Of a stretch of 64,000 nt of DNA, positions 1 to 12,445 are shown piece by piece (position 1 is the stretch's first letter; every line of letters begins with the position of its first letter). Position numbers and translations under genes: made by a program. Under the pieces are notes generated by a model. It had not been told where the DNA came from. It searched no databases and saw only the letters and a list, made by a program, of their open reading frames with translations. This stretch comes from Geosiphon pyriformis (lineage: Eukaryota; Glomeromycota; Glomeromycetes; Archaeosporales; Geosiphonaceae), in NCBI GenBank assembly GCA_016748015.1, contig JAAOMT010000762.1:372001-436000 (forward strand), read 5' to 3'.

Positions 1-419
1 GATTAAATTTAACCATTAAAATACCATACACAAAAAGTTTTATTCATATTAATTATATTATAAAGAGTACTATTTATAACATTATTAGCACATTTAAAAT
101 TCCAATTAACAAAACTAATAACTTCAAAAAGATATCTAACAAAATAACAAACATTCTTAAAAACAAGTCTGTTTTCAACAGCTAAAAAGTAATATAACAT
201 ATTAATAAGCAATATAAGATCAAACATAATAGTAGTATTAACAAAAAAATCAGCATACTTATTGCCAACAATTCCAAAATAACTTTTGACTTTTTTTTAA
301 TTAATTAACAGATTCTTTAATACAATAATCTGGCAAATATGTTTTTTTTTCTATCTAGCATTTATTGCAAAAATTAGAACTAACATTTTTTCAATTAAAG
401 TATTCATATTTAATAATGT

Positions 420-626
420 TTAACTATCTGTAAACAAAACAACTGAGCTGAATATTAAAACACATATCAGAGCAAAAGTAATAGCATGCAGTTCTGTTAG
501 AGTTAAAGAAAGCAAATCATACACTTTAATCTCTACATTTTTATTAATATCTGGAAAGTAGGCAGTAATATTACTGCAAACATATATAGATCCCAAGTTC
601 TTAACTAAACTATTCATATAAACCAC
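420..626 (-). pseudogene. RNase H-like domain of LINE copy L1
   Basis: A 68-codon open stretch that reads like the middle of a type I RNase H. It carries the segment TLTELHAI, where the Glu is the expected second catalytic acid, and ends in VVLFTDS, where the Asp is the expected third. The first catalytic Asp should lie just upstream on the minus strand but is not preserved in a readable frame. The domain follows the RT of the LINE, the usual place for RNase H in EN-RT-RH elements. It is a relic, not a gene. Confidence 0.6.
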
Positions 627-1687
627 TATATTATTAGACTTTTTTTTAAAAGATCCTTATCAACAAAATTAAAATTGCTTAAGCCACAACCAAAAATAAA
701 ATAAAAAGCTGAAGTACAACTGCCAATCAAACTGCTATTCTTAATAAACTTAACTAGCAAATTAAACTAACTAGAAACCAGATCTTTTGGATTTAGTCTC
801 TTTTATTTGTAAAATTACTTTACATAAAACATGTGTTGTAACAATTTAAAAGTTGGTTTGCAAAAATAATACCAAATTTTTTTAGTGAATTTATTACACT
901 CAGATACTATTTCAATCTCAAAACATTTGCAACTGTGACACTACTACCAATTCAAAAAACATTTAGCAGGTCATTGTCCAAGAATAACTTATATGTTGTC
1001 AAAATATTGGTTACACTAGCCAGAAAACAGTTCATAAAATTAATTGACAATATAGTTAAAAAACAAAATAGTTGCTAACAGCTTGCAAATTTATGGCTCT
1101 GTGTTCAAACAATCTGTCAAGAATGTCTTTTAAGTTGGCAAAGACTACCAAATTAGCCAAAAAGTTTTTGGCTTGCATCTGTTTGAATGTCTTAAGACCA
1201 TATAATTTAGAATAAGAAATAACTTCATTGAAAAAGTTTTTAGACAAATTAGTCTTAAGCTTTAGTTTCTTCTTTAATATTTTGTCCTACTTTTTACATA
1301 TATTTATTGAAATATAACTAAACTGCAATTTGTAATAAACTATTGGCTATAGAACAGCAAACATTAAGTACAGAAATTGTTTGTCAAACATGATTTTTTT
1401 CAAAACCAAATTCATAAAAAACTTAACATCTGAATAAGTCTTGACAAGACTTGGTTTGAAAAACCATTTGTAAACAGAAAAATGCTTAAGTATTTATGAA
1501 ATTCATTTTTCTTAGCTATAAAAATATTTGATCTACTTATCAACAAACTAGAAACTCTTACTTTTTAATTGATAGGTATAGCAACTGTTTTATTTATATT
1601 AATTAAAATGTTATTAATTTGAAAAAATTCACTAGCTATGTCTAAAATATGCTAAGTAGCAGACATGTTGTTCCAAATCCAAATTGT

Positions 1688-1699
1688 GTCATTCACAAA
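1688..1699 (-). other. LINE RT active-site box, decayed (FVND)
   Basis: On the minus strand the codons read Phe-Val-Asn-Asp followed by Thr-Ile-Trp, which fits the FVDD/YVDD box of LINE reverse transcriptases with the first Asp changed to Asn. The homologous site in the second LINE copy (about 36260) reads FVNN. The inserted LTR of element B begins only a few bases away, so the catalytic half of the RT ends here. Confidence 0.6.
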
Positions 1700-1705
1700 A
1701 GTTTC

Positions 1706-2506
1706 TGTTATTACAAGTGATTATTTAGAGTGTTAAAACAAATAACAAACTCATAATTTGATGTTCAATAACTGGAAATATTGGTTATTTTTAAAGATTT
1801 TAGAGTCTAAAGGTTTTAGTTAAGCCTTTTGTATAATAGACAAAGATTCAATTGATGGTTTTATTCTATGAATTTTTTTTAGTATAATAGTTGGTTTATT
1901 CTAACAGTCATATTCTTTTAATAAGCTATCCATAAATTTTTACTTTTGTTTCTGGGTCTTTTATCAAACTATTTTTGATATCAATTACTTAGCACTTAAT
2001 TACTTAATTAATTAGTAAACAACAAAAAAAATAAAATAAAAAAAATAAAAAGAAAATAAGAAAAAAAATAAAAAATTAATATTTCATCAATAGCTGTGAT
2101 TAAGAGTTATTGGTTCAGTGTGGTTAAGTATTAGATTTTATTAATATAAAATATCGATAGTATAGAATAGATTAATATTTTTTTAATTAAATAATAATAA
2201 TATGAATTTAGATAATAATAAATGTTTTATTAATATAAGTATAATTCCACTTTAAGTTATAAAAAACTATTTTTTGAAGGAAAAAGTATTGTTGTTCTAA
2301 ACTAAATTGTTTGTCTTTTTTGTTTTTAATATACTTGCTATATATACATAATTTGTGTTATATGAAATTTTTTGAAATCCTTCAATTTTTTTTAAAAAAA
2401 TCTTTTAATTCTTTGAAAAATATTTTGGAATTTTTCTTTTTATTATGCTTATTTCTAATTGGCTATTTTATCTATTTATTATAATTCCTAATTTTTATGA
2501 ATAATA
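1706..2506 (-). repeat. 3' LTR of Ty3/gypsy family-1 element B (minus)
   Basis: About 800 bp matching the reverse complement of the family-1 LTRs at 22377-23173, 40337-41206 and 54004-54884. The left edge starts TGTTA and the right edge is the complement of TATTAC, the decayed form of the TGTTAC start. The U5 side, with its long A-rich run and the TAATAACTC-like block, and the A/T-palindromic U3 block are both recognisable. It lies directly against the LINE on the left and the element's 3' internal end on the right. Confidence 0.75.
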
Positions 2507-3638
2507 TTATTTCTTTTTTTAATATTAAGCTTTGTCAAAATTTTTTAAATTTTTTAAATCTTCTAAATTTTTTTTTTAGATTAACTTCAGAACTTTTTTC
2601 TCAAAAATTGCTTTTGTAATTCTAGTTTGCAATTCTTTAAATTGAACATTAATTAATTTTTCCAGTTGATTAATAGTTATTGTACTTATTTCTAAATGTA
2701 ATAGTATTTCTGATCAGTTTTAAAATTCTATTTATAGTTAGTAAATGGTTTTTGCATATGTGAGTAAATTGTTTTTTCTTATAACTTGTTTAATTTGTTA
2801 TACTATAATTTGATTAAACATTTTTTTGGTCTTATTTGTATATAAATTCTGAATGTTTATTTTTTGTTTTAACTAATAATAGCAGAAGTTTTTAAGAATT
2901 TGTTGTATTTATTAGTTCCAATTTTTTAAGACGAATTCTTTATCTGGTATTAATATTCTTGGAGTTTTCAATGTCTTTTTCACTTTTTTTATTATTTTGT
3001 TTACTGGATTTCCAAAAGTATAATATTTGGAGTATTGTTTTTTATTTTGAAATCTTTGAGTTACTCTCTTATTTTTATATTATATTGTTTGTTTATTTGT
3101 TAATTATAACTTTGAGACTAAATTTCTAATATTGGATAAGTTATAAAAGTTGTTGTATAAGTAAGTAAATGTTGTTTATAATTTCTATTTTTATTATTGT
3201 TTTCATCATATGTATTGGTCTTTTATATACTGTTTTGATTAATTAATTTAACATATTTATTTTAATAATTATAATTGGTTCCAGATTTCATGGAATTTTA
3301 TCTGGTTTGATTAATATTTGTTGTATTCTCAATTGTAAAATATTATTGATAAATAATAATACTATATTGTAATATGCTTTTAGTTAATTATTATGTGCTG
3401 CTTTGTTTAAGATTTTATTGTCCTATCTTAACTTATATGTTCTATTTTTCAGAATTTTTTTAATATAAAATAAACTATCTTATTTAAAATCAAATTTTCT
3501 ACTCTATTGTTTTTCTGTTTTGGTATGATATAAGAGTACTTTGTTTTTTATCTCGAATTTAACTGGTTTATTTAATAATTGGTTGTTATATTATTTTTTT
3601 TGTTTTGCTTGTAACTTTTGTATACTATCAATTGCTTT

Positions 3639-4173
3639 TCACCTTTTATTCTCTAAAGTTTTTATTAAGTCATATGTTCTTTTTAACAATGTTTCTTGGA
3701 AGTTGGTTTCTGTTATTAGTTCAGTTAAATATGTATTAATATTTATCTTAACTGGTATTGTAGTTGTTCTATTATAAACTAATTCAAATAGTATTACTTG
3801 TGTAGTATCTTGTTTTATTGTCTGATAAGCAAATAATACTAATAATATAAACAAATTTTATTTGTTCTGGTTTTTTTGGCTAATCTGGGCTATTGCTTTA
3901 TACAATATTTTGTTAAAATTTTTAACTAAGCCATTGGTTTGTGAATGATATAATAATAATAATAGTTTCTTAATTCCAAATTTTTGACTTAATTTTGTTA
4001 ATGTTCTGTTTACAAAGTGAGTTTTTTGGTCTGATAACAATTTTTTTGAACATTTGTGTTAACAAATCAAATTTTGGTTTACAAATTTGGCTATAAATTT
4101 TGCATCTGCTTTTTAAATTGTTTTTGTTTTTGGCCATTTTATGAGACAGTTCATAGTTATTATTATGTATCAA
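3639..4173 (-). pseudogene. Integrase remnant of element B
   Basis: Two overlapping open stretches in different frames match the core of the element A integrase. LSDQ near the start of the piece at 4040 carries the second catalytic Asp. The expected catalytic Glu in the ELVERFN-like motif is replaced by Lys (GLVKNFN). The following segment FAYQTIKQDTT aligns with FAYRTIKQDTT of element A. A frameshift lies between the two pieces. Confidence 0.7.
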
Positions 4174-5156
4174 TTGTTTCTACTGATTATTGTCAATAAT
4201 CTAACTAAGTCAATTTCAATTTAATTAAATGGCTGTTTCACTTTGATTGGTCTTAGTAGTTTACTAAATTTTATTCTTTTTTTTTTCTGACAAGTATCAC
4301 AACTTTGAACATATTGAATAATATCTGAATATATTAATGACCAATAGCATTTTTTTTTTGGTCTTTTTTATAATTGCTTCTTTATGAAAATGTTTTGTAG
4401 TTGGATTTGAATACATATTAAACAATATTGTTTTTTTTTCTGGTTCTGTAATTATTTTAAATGATTAATCTGAATATTTTCTGTTTTTTCAATATAGTAT
4501 ATTTTAGTAAGTAATAAAATATTTTAATTGTTGTTTTATGTGGTTTTGTTTTTTTTGAAATAATTTTTTCTTGAATTATTAAGTATTAATATAATATTAG
4601 AGTTGTTGGTATTTTTGTGTATTTATTTTTTGTTATATTTTTGGGTTAAAATAGTTTTAAATTTGTTTTATTTATAACAATCTGTTAGCATTTCTGTTTT
4701 TTTTCTCTTTTTATAGTGTATTGTATAATTAAATAATAAGAGTTCTATTTTCTATTTGGCATGGCAATTATTTTCAAATTTTTGTTTCTAAATTGATGTT
4801 AATCTTTTGTAATTAATGTATACCTTAAACTTCTAACTTAAGTATTCTTTTTATTTTATAACAACCTAATAGATAGCTAAGTATTTTAATGCTGATGTGT
4901 AATAGTTTTTTTTGGCTGAACTCAAACTTTGGTTAATATATACTATTAAATATTCTTGTCAATTTGCTTTTTTTTGTAACAATACAGTTTTCAATGCTTA
5001 ATTAGATGTATTAGTAGTGATAATAAATGGCTTGCTATAATCTAAATAGATTAATACTGGAGCTTGAATAAGCTTTCTTCTTAAGATGTTAAAAGCTTTT
5101 TGTTAAGTTTTAGTCCATTTGTATTTAATATTCTTTGCTTAAAATTAGTAAAGTTA

Positions 5157-5471
5157 TTAAGCCAGTTTGGAAAAATTTTGGATAAAACAGCAATAATATT
5201 TAGCAAATTCCAAAAATGCTCTTAGTTCTGTTAAATTTATTGGTACTAAAAAGTTCTTAACTATTTTAATTTTGTCTGAATTTTTTTTAATACTGTTTTT
5301 GCTTATAACATGTCCTAAAAACTTAAGTTCAGTTTTCCCAAAAAAATACTTAGTAGCATTCAACTTTAGCTCTGCTTTTTTTAGTCTTTCAAACACTTGT
5401 TGAAAATAATATAAGTAATCATCAAATGTTTTAAAGAATATGTTAGTATTATCTAAATAAACTACTACCAA
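5157..5471 (-). pseudogene. Reverse transcriptase remnant of element B
   Basis: A 104-codon stretch covering the RT palm active site to the start of the connection. It opens VVYLDNTNIF, where the usual Leu-Asp-Asp box has Asn in the second position (codon at 5448-5450). It continues through KFLGHVISK, the typical Ty3/gypsy sequence after the active site, to NLTELRAFLEFAKYYCCFI. It matches element A codon by codon at about 60370-60660. Confidence 0.8.
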
Positions 5472-6853
5472 TTTCTATAATAGTCTGGTGTAAACAATTT
5501 TCATTAGCCATTAAAAAATGGCTGGAATATTGATTAAGCCAAAAGACATAATATTAAATTCAAAGTTTTTTTCTCTGATAGTAAATGCTGTTTTTTTTTG
5601 TCAGTTAAATTTATGACTATTTGTCAGTAATTACTATTTAAGTCCAATATAGAGAACCATTTTTTTTCAAAAATATCAAATAGTTCTTGAATCCATAAAA
5701 TTAGATAGTTGTCTCTACAAGTAATATTGTTAAGTTTTTTATAATCTATACAAAAGTGGATTTTTTCATTTTTCTTCTAAATGAATACTATTGGTAATAA
5801 TTATAAACTTATTAATAGTTGAATTAACTCATTGTTTAACATTTAGTTGATTTTTTGACAAATAATTTTATGATTGACAAGTGGTACTTAGTATGTTCTT
5901 TGTTTTATTGGCATTGTATTTTCAGTTTTGATTTGATGCTAAATAATATCAGTTCTGTCAAATTCGTTTTTACTTGCAAAAATATCAATAAAATTGTTAA
6001 GTAACAGCTTGAATTGCATACATTAAAGTAAGTTTAAGTTTTTTAAGTTTATTTGCTTCAACTGTTTTGGTTGTAGCAAATAACATTTTTTTTGTCTGTA
6101 AATTGTTTGTAATATAATGTCTACATATCTACAAAGTTGTAGAAAATCTGGAATAGTAGTTGGTGTTTAATTTTCAATTTTAGTGCTTAAATATCTAATA
6201 ATAATTCTGTTTGGTATTTTAATTGGATCTTTAGTTGTGTTGTGTATTAAGATTTTGATGTATTTATAGTTTTTGGCTAATATATAAAGATTGGTAATAA
6301 CAATCTCTCCTAATTTACAAATAATAAGTTTTATTTCAAAAATCTGAAGTTAATTCTTTACTTTCTTCTCTATGACTAATATATGCTGATCATATAGTAA
6401 AATAAAAATTAATTGATTAGTAAAGATAACTTTTTTCTAATCAATTGTTTTTTTTTCATTATATTAACAGGTACTTCTATTTTATTCATAAATTTAAATC
6501 CATTTATCTCTCTTACTGTAGTCTCTAACTCTTTTCTTATTTTTACTAACACTAATTAAGCTATTTTTATTAGAAGTAGAAATATTATCTGTGCTTTTTT
6601 TTATTTGGTTTAATAGTATATGTTTTTTTAATTTGTTTTATAGTATTGCAATAATATTTTTTACATATTTTGTGTTAATAATTCTTTTTTTGATATTAAT
6701 TCCCTTTTTTGCTAAGCTAGATTTAAATACTATTTGGATCATTATTGTTATTAGAATTTTTAATATTATTTTTAAATCAATGCTAATATGCAAATAAGAT
6801 TCTAATTTGATGGCAGTTTTTTCTAAGTATTTGAAATCAAATTTTGTATTAGT

Positions 6854-7556
6854 ATTATTACAGGTTAGAATAACAAGCTAACAGATAGCAAAGAAGAACA
6901 GAATTGTAAAGTGATAAAAGAAATCAAAGGAAATTCAACTTCAAAAAACAAATTGAATAAGTATGGATTCAATGTGTAAAATCAGTCTTATAAATATCTC
7001 AGTCACTATACTTTTCAAAAGATAACTGAAGAATCTGAAGATAGAGAAATAGTTTATATTGTTAACAAATGATTACACACTGATATAATTCTATGCCTTA
7101 TGTTAGTGCTTTTAGAATTCAATATTAGATATCAGATATACTTTTCAGTTACATTTTATTCAATAATTTTTAAATACTACAATTATACAAGTTAGGAAAA
7201 GTGTAGGTAAATGCCAACAAGTAATTTTTTATCTCAAGATGTTCAGATACTTGAAGGTAAAAAAAGAGAATTTAGTGATAAGAAAAGAATTGAGATAAAG
7301 TTGTTATTTTATTTTATTTCTTTCTTTGATTCTTATATGTTCTTCTACAGCTAAGAGATTCATTGCTTATACAGCTATTAAAAGTGGTCAATAATTAGAT
7401 CAACGACTAAATCAATGATTAGGTTAATGATTAGATCAATGGTTAGGTTATTGATCAGGTCAATAATTACTATCTAAAAATAGAGTGGCTAATTATATAA
7501 CATTAGTAGCTAATACATGTGATAATTAATAAGAAGTATAGGTTTCAACTGTAACA
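6854..7556 (-). repeat. 3' LTR of family-2 element C
   Basis: About 700 bp bounded by the inverted ends of the family (TGTTACAG / CTGTAACA, here decayed to TATTAC at the left edge). It aligns along its length with 48545-49281. The block at 7385-7470 is a run of near-repeats of an ATCA-A-GGTCAATGATTAG-like unit that also occurs in C2. The purine-rich tract expected before a 3' LTR lies just beyond the right edge on the minus strand. Confidence 0.7.
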
Positions 7557-7777
7557 TCATTTTTTCCAAAGAGATTGAGCTCCAGTGAAATCAAGCTATT
7601 TATAGTGTAATCTATTTAAAAAATTTTATCTAATTTAAAGCTAACTAGTTTGTTGAAGTCTTTTATAAATAGAATATATAATACTTGAGATAAAATGAGT
7701 TTTGTATCCAAGAAACTAAATCTTTGTATTAGAGTTTTGGCTCTTTTAGCAATAGTTAAAACTTTTGGAACATCTAA

Positions 7778-8149
7778 TCATATAATGTCCAAAATTTTTG
7801 TCTGTATCTTTGAAGTTGTTTTCTTTATGAGTTTCATATTTTTTATAATTTTTCCAAGGCAACCATAGAGTTCTAATTGTCTTTCATATGACAAATTTTT
7901 GTCTATGGGCAAGATTTTTTGGATTGTTTTTCTAATTGTGCTAGAAGGTAAGAGTATAGCTGCTGTTATACTTTCTAACAGATATTTATCTATTTTGCTA
8001 CCAATTTTTTTTCTTCTGGTAGTGGTTTTCTTTGGTTTAATAACAGTATGTGTTTTACTGTTATCAGTTATAGTGGTTTGTTTTCCAATGGTTAAAGTAG
8101 TATTTAGATAGTTTTTTGATCCAATATTTATGGAAAGTATAAAAAACAT
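7778..8149 (-). pseudogene. Pol C-terminal tail of family-2 element C
   Basis: A 123-codon open stretch downstream of the integrase SH3-like part. It has a strongly basic centre (KPKKTTTRRKK, then SKIDKYLLESI) and a C-terminal half rich in Lys and Ile that looks helical. The same stretch is open in C2 (49522-49815), so it is a conserved part of the family-2 Pol. The sequence just upstream resembles the integrase end (W-x-GPF and PVHG-x-R-LK-x-Y like, decayed). No chromodomain is recognisable. Its role is unknown; a basic targeting tail is possible. Confidence 0.5.
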
Positions 8150-9044
8150 TTTGAATGTTTTGATCCAAAAAATAATTGTTCATGTCAATTGAAGATACCT
8201 CTGTTTTGGGAATGGTGTATTTATTTATACTTGATTTTTGCTGATCATTTGGGTTGGTATTATTATAACAGACAACCAATCAGATTGTTTATAATATTTT
8301 TTGAATCGTGTACCATGAACAGAATGATTATTGAAGATTGTTCTAGATTGATTTTAAAGAATATAAAAACCATTGTTCAAAACTTTGTTGACTATAAAAG
8401 GTTTTTTTCACTGGTTAGAGAATTTATTACCATAAATATTGTCTCTGTCTGAATGGTATTCTAATATCAAATTACCAACACTTAAAAAAAGTGTTTTATA
8501 GGTTTTTTTTTCTTAAGCTTTTCTTGGAACTGTTTTATTATTTCAAAAGCAATTATTCATGCTTCTATTCAGGAGTCAAAAATGATATTAAGTCTTCTTT
8601 GCAAAATGTCTTTGTAATTTTTTATTGTGATTTTTTCAAAAAATATTGTCTCAATATTAGTTTCTATTGGTAGTGTTGCTATGCATCTATAGAGCAAATA
8701 AAAAAATTCATAACTTGTTATGTCATGATTTACAGTTTTATAAACAAACAAAGTTGAAGACAGTACTTTGTCTTATAAGTTTGTTTCTTTCCTGGTTTTA
8801 GCTAAAATTTCACATAATATTCTATTAAAACATTCCATTAAGCCATTTGTTTAAGGGTGGTAAGGAAAAAAAAATTTATAATGTATTTCCATTTTTCTAC
8901 AAAGTTTTTTAACCAGTGTACTGAGAAAGCTTTTTCTCTATCAAATAAAAGTTCTTTGGGGCAATTATGATAGCAGATAATATCTTTATAAATAAAATTG
9001 GCTATTGAGACTGCTGTTTGGTCTGAAGTGGTTCTTGCTTTTAC

Positions 9045-9245
9045 CTATTTTGTAAGATAGTCAGTAGTTGTGATAATATATTTGTTGCTATCAGGAGTTA
9101 TTGTTAAAGATTCAATAACATCTATATCAATTCTGTCAAATAGTTGACCAACAGAGATTGGATGGATATTTTCTTTGCAATTGGGTTTGCTTCTTCTTTG
9201 GCAGATGTCACAGGTTTTGATGTATTCAGCAATATTCTTTCCCAA
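9045..9245 (-). pseudogene. Integrase N-terminal/core remnant of element C
   Basis: A 66-codon stretch with the CDIC half of the HHCC zinc site, the segment IDIDVIESL that holds the first catalytic Asp, and TTTDYLTK, the usual continuation of Ty3/gypsy integrases. The same segment is open in C2 at 50765-50965. The second and third catalytic residues lie below in disrupted frames. Confidence 0.75.
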
Positions 9246-9707
9246 GATAAGCCAATAATAACAAGCTAAAGTTTTCTAAATTGTCTTTGTTTTTTCAAAG
9301 TGTTTAATTAATGAGTTAGTGTGTATGTTATATATTACAATTTCTCTTTCTTCAAATCTGATAACTCTCTAAGGACAGTCAGAATCTTTTCTGTTTCTTT
9401 TATATAATTGGTTCTGGCAGATTAAATAGAAATTTGATTGTTTGTGCAAATGTTTTCTTTGTTGTCAAATGTATTCTGGTGGGTATTGTTCTTTACTCAA
9501 AAATTTTATTAAGACAGAGTAGTTGTTCAAGTCCATTATTGTTTTTGTTTATGAGAGTATTACTAATAATTAAGTTGGTTTAGTTGAGAGATTGTACTAT
9601 CACTGAATGGTAAGTCTAAAGAGAGCATCAGTGTTTTAATAATTTGCTCTTTTGTAGTGTTGAATATTATAGTCAAATTCATCCAAGTGGAGTATCCAGC
9701 AAGTTAT

Positions 9708-9989
9708 TTATTTGTGTTCTAGCTTCTTTTTATTGTACAGCCAAACCAAGACTTGATGATCTGTTACTACTAGAAATTTTATACCAAGAAGATATTGATT
9801 CCAGTAACTAGTAGCCCAAACTATTGCCAAACATTTTTGTTCAGTAATTGAATAGTTCTGTTCTGCTGGTGTAAGAAATCTACTGATATATGGTATAGCA
9901 TGTTTTCTGCCATTTTCATCTTTTTGTAAAAGAACAGCACCAAATCCATAGTCAGATGTATCAGTGTAAAGGATAAAAGGTTGGTCCAA
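9708..9989 (-). pseudogene. RNase H domain of element C, locally intact
   Basis: A 93-codon stretch with all three visible carboxylate positions of a Ty3/gypsy RNase H: Asp in YTDTSDYGFGAVL, Glu in SITEQKCLAIVW and Asp in VVTDHQ. It is the best preserved domain of this element, but the flanking RT and integrase are frameshifted, so no functional Pol can be made. Confidence 0.8.
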
Positions 9990-10064
9990 ATCAAGTTGCT
10001 TAAGGATTGGTTCAATAACAAGTTTTTCCTTTAGAATTTCAAAAGCTTTTTGTTAATAAGTGCT

Positions 10065-10739
10065 TTAGTAGTAATTGACATTTTTCCTGAGTAGTTGATT
10101 AAAAGAAAAGGCGATTTTGGAGAAATCCTTGATAAATTTATGATAGTAAAAAGCCAAACCAAGGAAAGAGCATAGTTCAGAAACATTTATTGGTTGTTTA
10201 ATGTTCTGAACTTTTTCAACCTTAGCTGAATCAGAGAAGATTCCATCTTTTGTAATAAGATGACCAAGAAACTGAGTGAATTGACATTCAAAGAAAGATT
10301 TAATTGGGTTGATCTTAAGGCCAGCATTTTTAAGCAGGTCAAAAATCTTTTGCAAATGTTTAAGGTGTTCATCTCAGATTTTTGAGTAGACCATTATATT
10401 GTCTAAGTAAACCAGAACAAAGTTTTCTTTTACTAATTCAAATATTTTGTTTATTAGGCATTAAAAAGTGGGAAGGGCATTGATAAGACCAAAAAGCATA
10501 ACTGTGAATTCATAGGTACCATATTTAGTAATAAAAGCAGTTTTCTTTCTGCTTTCTGGATCTATTTTTACTTGCCAAAATTCAGCAGTTAAGTCAATGG
10601 TTGAGAAGAAAGCAGTATCATTGAATTTATTTAACATTGCATCAATTTTGAGGAGTGAGTATATGTTTCTTATACTGATCATATTTAATTGGCAGTAGTT
10701 AATACAGAAGCATAGAGTTCCACTTTTTTTGGATATCAC
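10065..10739 (-). pseudogene. Reverse transcriptase of element C, broken
   Basis: Two open pieces. The upstream piece (10739-10461) has FSTIDLTAEFWQ with the first catalytic Asp and ends in FGLINALPTF, the Ty3/gypsy FGLxNAPxTF motif. The downstream piece (10355-10065) starts after the active-site box and contains QFLGHLITK and the SELCSFLGLAFYYHKFI connection segment. Between them, near 10398-10406, the box reads Leu-Asp-Asn instead of Leu-Asp-Asp. Stops and a shift separate the pieces. Confidence 0.8.
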
Positions 10740-11561
10740 TACAACTGAAAAAGCCTATTTACTTTTGGTTTTTTGTATGAATTCAAGATCTTTCATCTGG
10801 TTTATCTCTTTTTTAATGAACTCATTATTGTATTGATTGAATTGATAAGGCTTCAAATAGATGAGATGAGTTTCTTTGGTGGTGATGGTGTGTTGTATCA
10901 CATGGATTCATCAAAGAGTATTACTTTCTTTTGAGATAACTGGACTATTTCTAGCCAACAGATTTTCAATGTCTATTTTTTTTTTTTCAAGTGAAAGTTC
11001 TTTTTGTTCTATAACTAATAATTGGATTTCAGATGGTTTATTATTAAAAGACTTCTGTACTTTTTTTAGTTTTTCTCTGAGTATTAAATTAATTGACTTC
11101 TAATTTTTGTAATAGATCAGACAGAACTTGTATTTATTATTAGAGGAATACAAAAATTTATCACACCAGCATCTGGCACAAGGGCCATGTTACCAATAAC
11201 TGTATTTTGCTTTCTTGCCAAGTTTTTTATTAAAGGTTCTTCTAAAAATATTATAGTAGGGCCAGCAGATTAGCTTGTCATTTACCATGATTTTTTTTTT
11301 ATTAGCTTTAACATTGTCTAATGGCTTGCTATTGCTAATAAAGATAGTATAAGCAAGTTTAGCAGTTTTTTTTTATTCTTTTTGATCTTTTTTTTCATTA
11401 CTCTTGTCATCATCTGATTTATCTGATTGTTTTTCTTCTTGGTTCTGCTTGGATACTGGAGGGATTGTTCAATGATAGCACTTAATCACAATAGGCTTTT
11501 CATCACATTTGATGGTTAACTCACAATGTTCATAGTCAAGTAATGCTTTGGCTTTTTTGAG

Positions 11562-12047
11562 CTATTCATTGCCAACAATTATAGTGTACTTTTTTGCTTC
11601 AGATACTTCTATGTCAGTTTTAATGCTGATATTATTGATGCAAACAAAAACAGCTTTGGCTATGCCTAAACTTTTTTTTTTGTTATCATATATATTGGTC
11701 ATTAGTCTAGTTAAAGATTTATCAATCTTTCTGCCAATTGCTTCAAAGAAATATTTGGCTATAACACTAACAGATAATCTATTGTCTAAAATCAGAACAA
11801 TAAAGTAACTAGCTACTTGAGCTTTGCAGATTAAAGAAGTGACATTGCTGTTGTCAGTAAGTCCAGTTTGGCAAGAGCACTTGTTAGTTTTTAGAGTTTT
11901 TTTTTTTGGGATCAATGATTTGCAAAGATTTTTTTTAAACTGTGAATAGATCATTAACTGGCCAAAAGTGATATGTGCTGGGATTTCTATAAGATTTTTT
12001 ACAACAGAATAGGATTCAAGTTTTTGTACAATTTCTGGAAGTTTCAA
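11562..12047 (-). pseudogene. Aspartic protease region of element C
   Basis: A 161-codon stretch with a retropepsin-like core: LILDNRLSVSVI, where a family DSGS(S) or DTG type active site is expected. The Asp is kept, but the following Ser and Gly are changed to Asn and Arg, so the catalytic triad is lost. The N-terminal part is basic and contains a CSCQTG segment. The same region in C2 (53280-53633) reads LILDSELSVSII, showing a different lesion at the same Gly. Confidence 0.7.
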
Positions 12048-12445
12048 CTTTAGAAGATTCTTAAAAACTTTAGTCTTTGGTAACTTATTGTTATTAGCAA
12101 TGGAAGTTAAGGCTTTGTTAGGATCTAAAACAAAATCAATCTTGGCTTTTTTCTTCTTTTTTGTTGAATCAGAAGTGTTAATTGCCAGTTTATCTATATC
12201 ATGATCATTATCAGTTAGGTTAAAAGCATAAAAGGGGTTTTTTTCTAGTTGGCTTGCATTTTTACCCTTTGGAGATGTGCCTATCAGTTTAAAGGCTAAT
12301 AAACAGTAGCTTCAATTAGAGAATTCTCTCCAAAAAAATCGATATTGATATGATTGGGTCTTTGATTGGAAATATTATTGTTAATAGTTTTGTTGTTTTA
12401 ATTATCATTGTTTTTAAAAACTGGAGGTGGCAAAAAAAAATTGTT

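Larger units (their letters stand above)
1..1705 (-). mobile_element. LINE (non-LTR retrotransposon) fragment, 3' part, copy L1
   Basis: Decayed minus-strand LINE sequence. Reading on the minus strand it starts inside the reverse transcriptase just before the active-site box (FVND, 1688-1699), runs through a post-RT segment (1056-1247), then an RNase H-like stretch (420-626) and a C-terminal stretch (9-227), and leaves the window at base 1. About 100 bp near 1580-1700 are clearly homologous and colinear with 36170-36275 in the second LINE copy. The right edge is cut by the LTR of element B. Many stops and frameshifts make it non-functional. Assignment to LINE rests on the RT box plus the RNase H domain here and on the endonuclease and ORF1 found in the matching 5' fragment at 23174-26169. 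Confidence 0.7.
2507..6853 (-). mobile_element. Ty3/gypsy family-1 element B, internal region, 5'-truncated
   Basis: Colinear on the minus strand with element A from about 58960 to 63326. In coding order it holds the dUTPase-like region (from 6853 down), RT (about 6000-5157), RNase H, integrase (about 4480-3300) and the extra 3' ORF (about 3200-2507), followed by its 3' LTR. The gag-protease half is missing because family-2 element C begins at 6854. Reading frames are broken by many stops. It alone keeps a Gln codon (6734-6736) where copies A, D and E have TAA. Confidence 0.75.

Noticed and set aside
7365-7480. CRISPR-like array of short repeats
   Set aside because: Units are imperfect and directly adjacent without unique spacers, inside an LTR of a eukaryotic retroelement.
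7899-8452. Plus-strand open frames at 7899-8111 and 8189-8452, both also open in the second copy (49619-49831, 49908-50171)
   Set aside because: They lie antisense to the family-2 integrase end and Pol tail. Their hydrophobic composition is what antisense of Lys/Asn/Thr-rich coding sequence gives, and homology between copies is expected from the sense strand alone.
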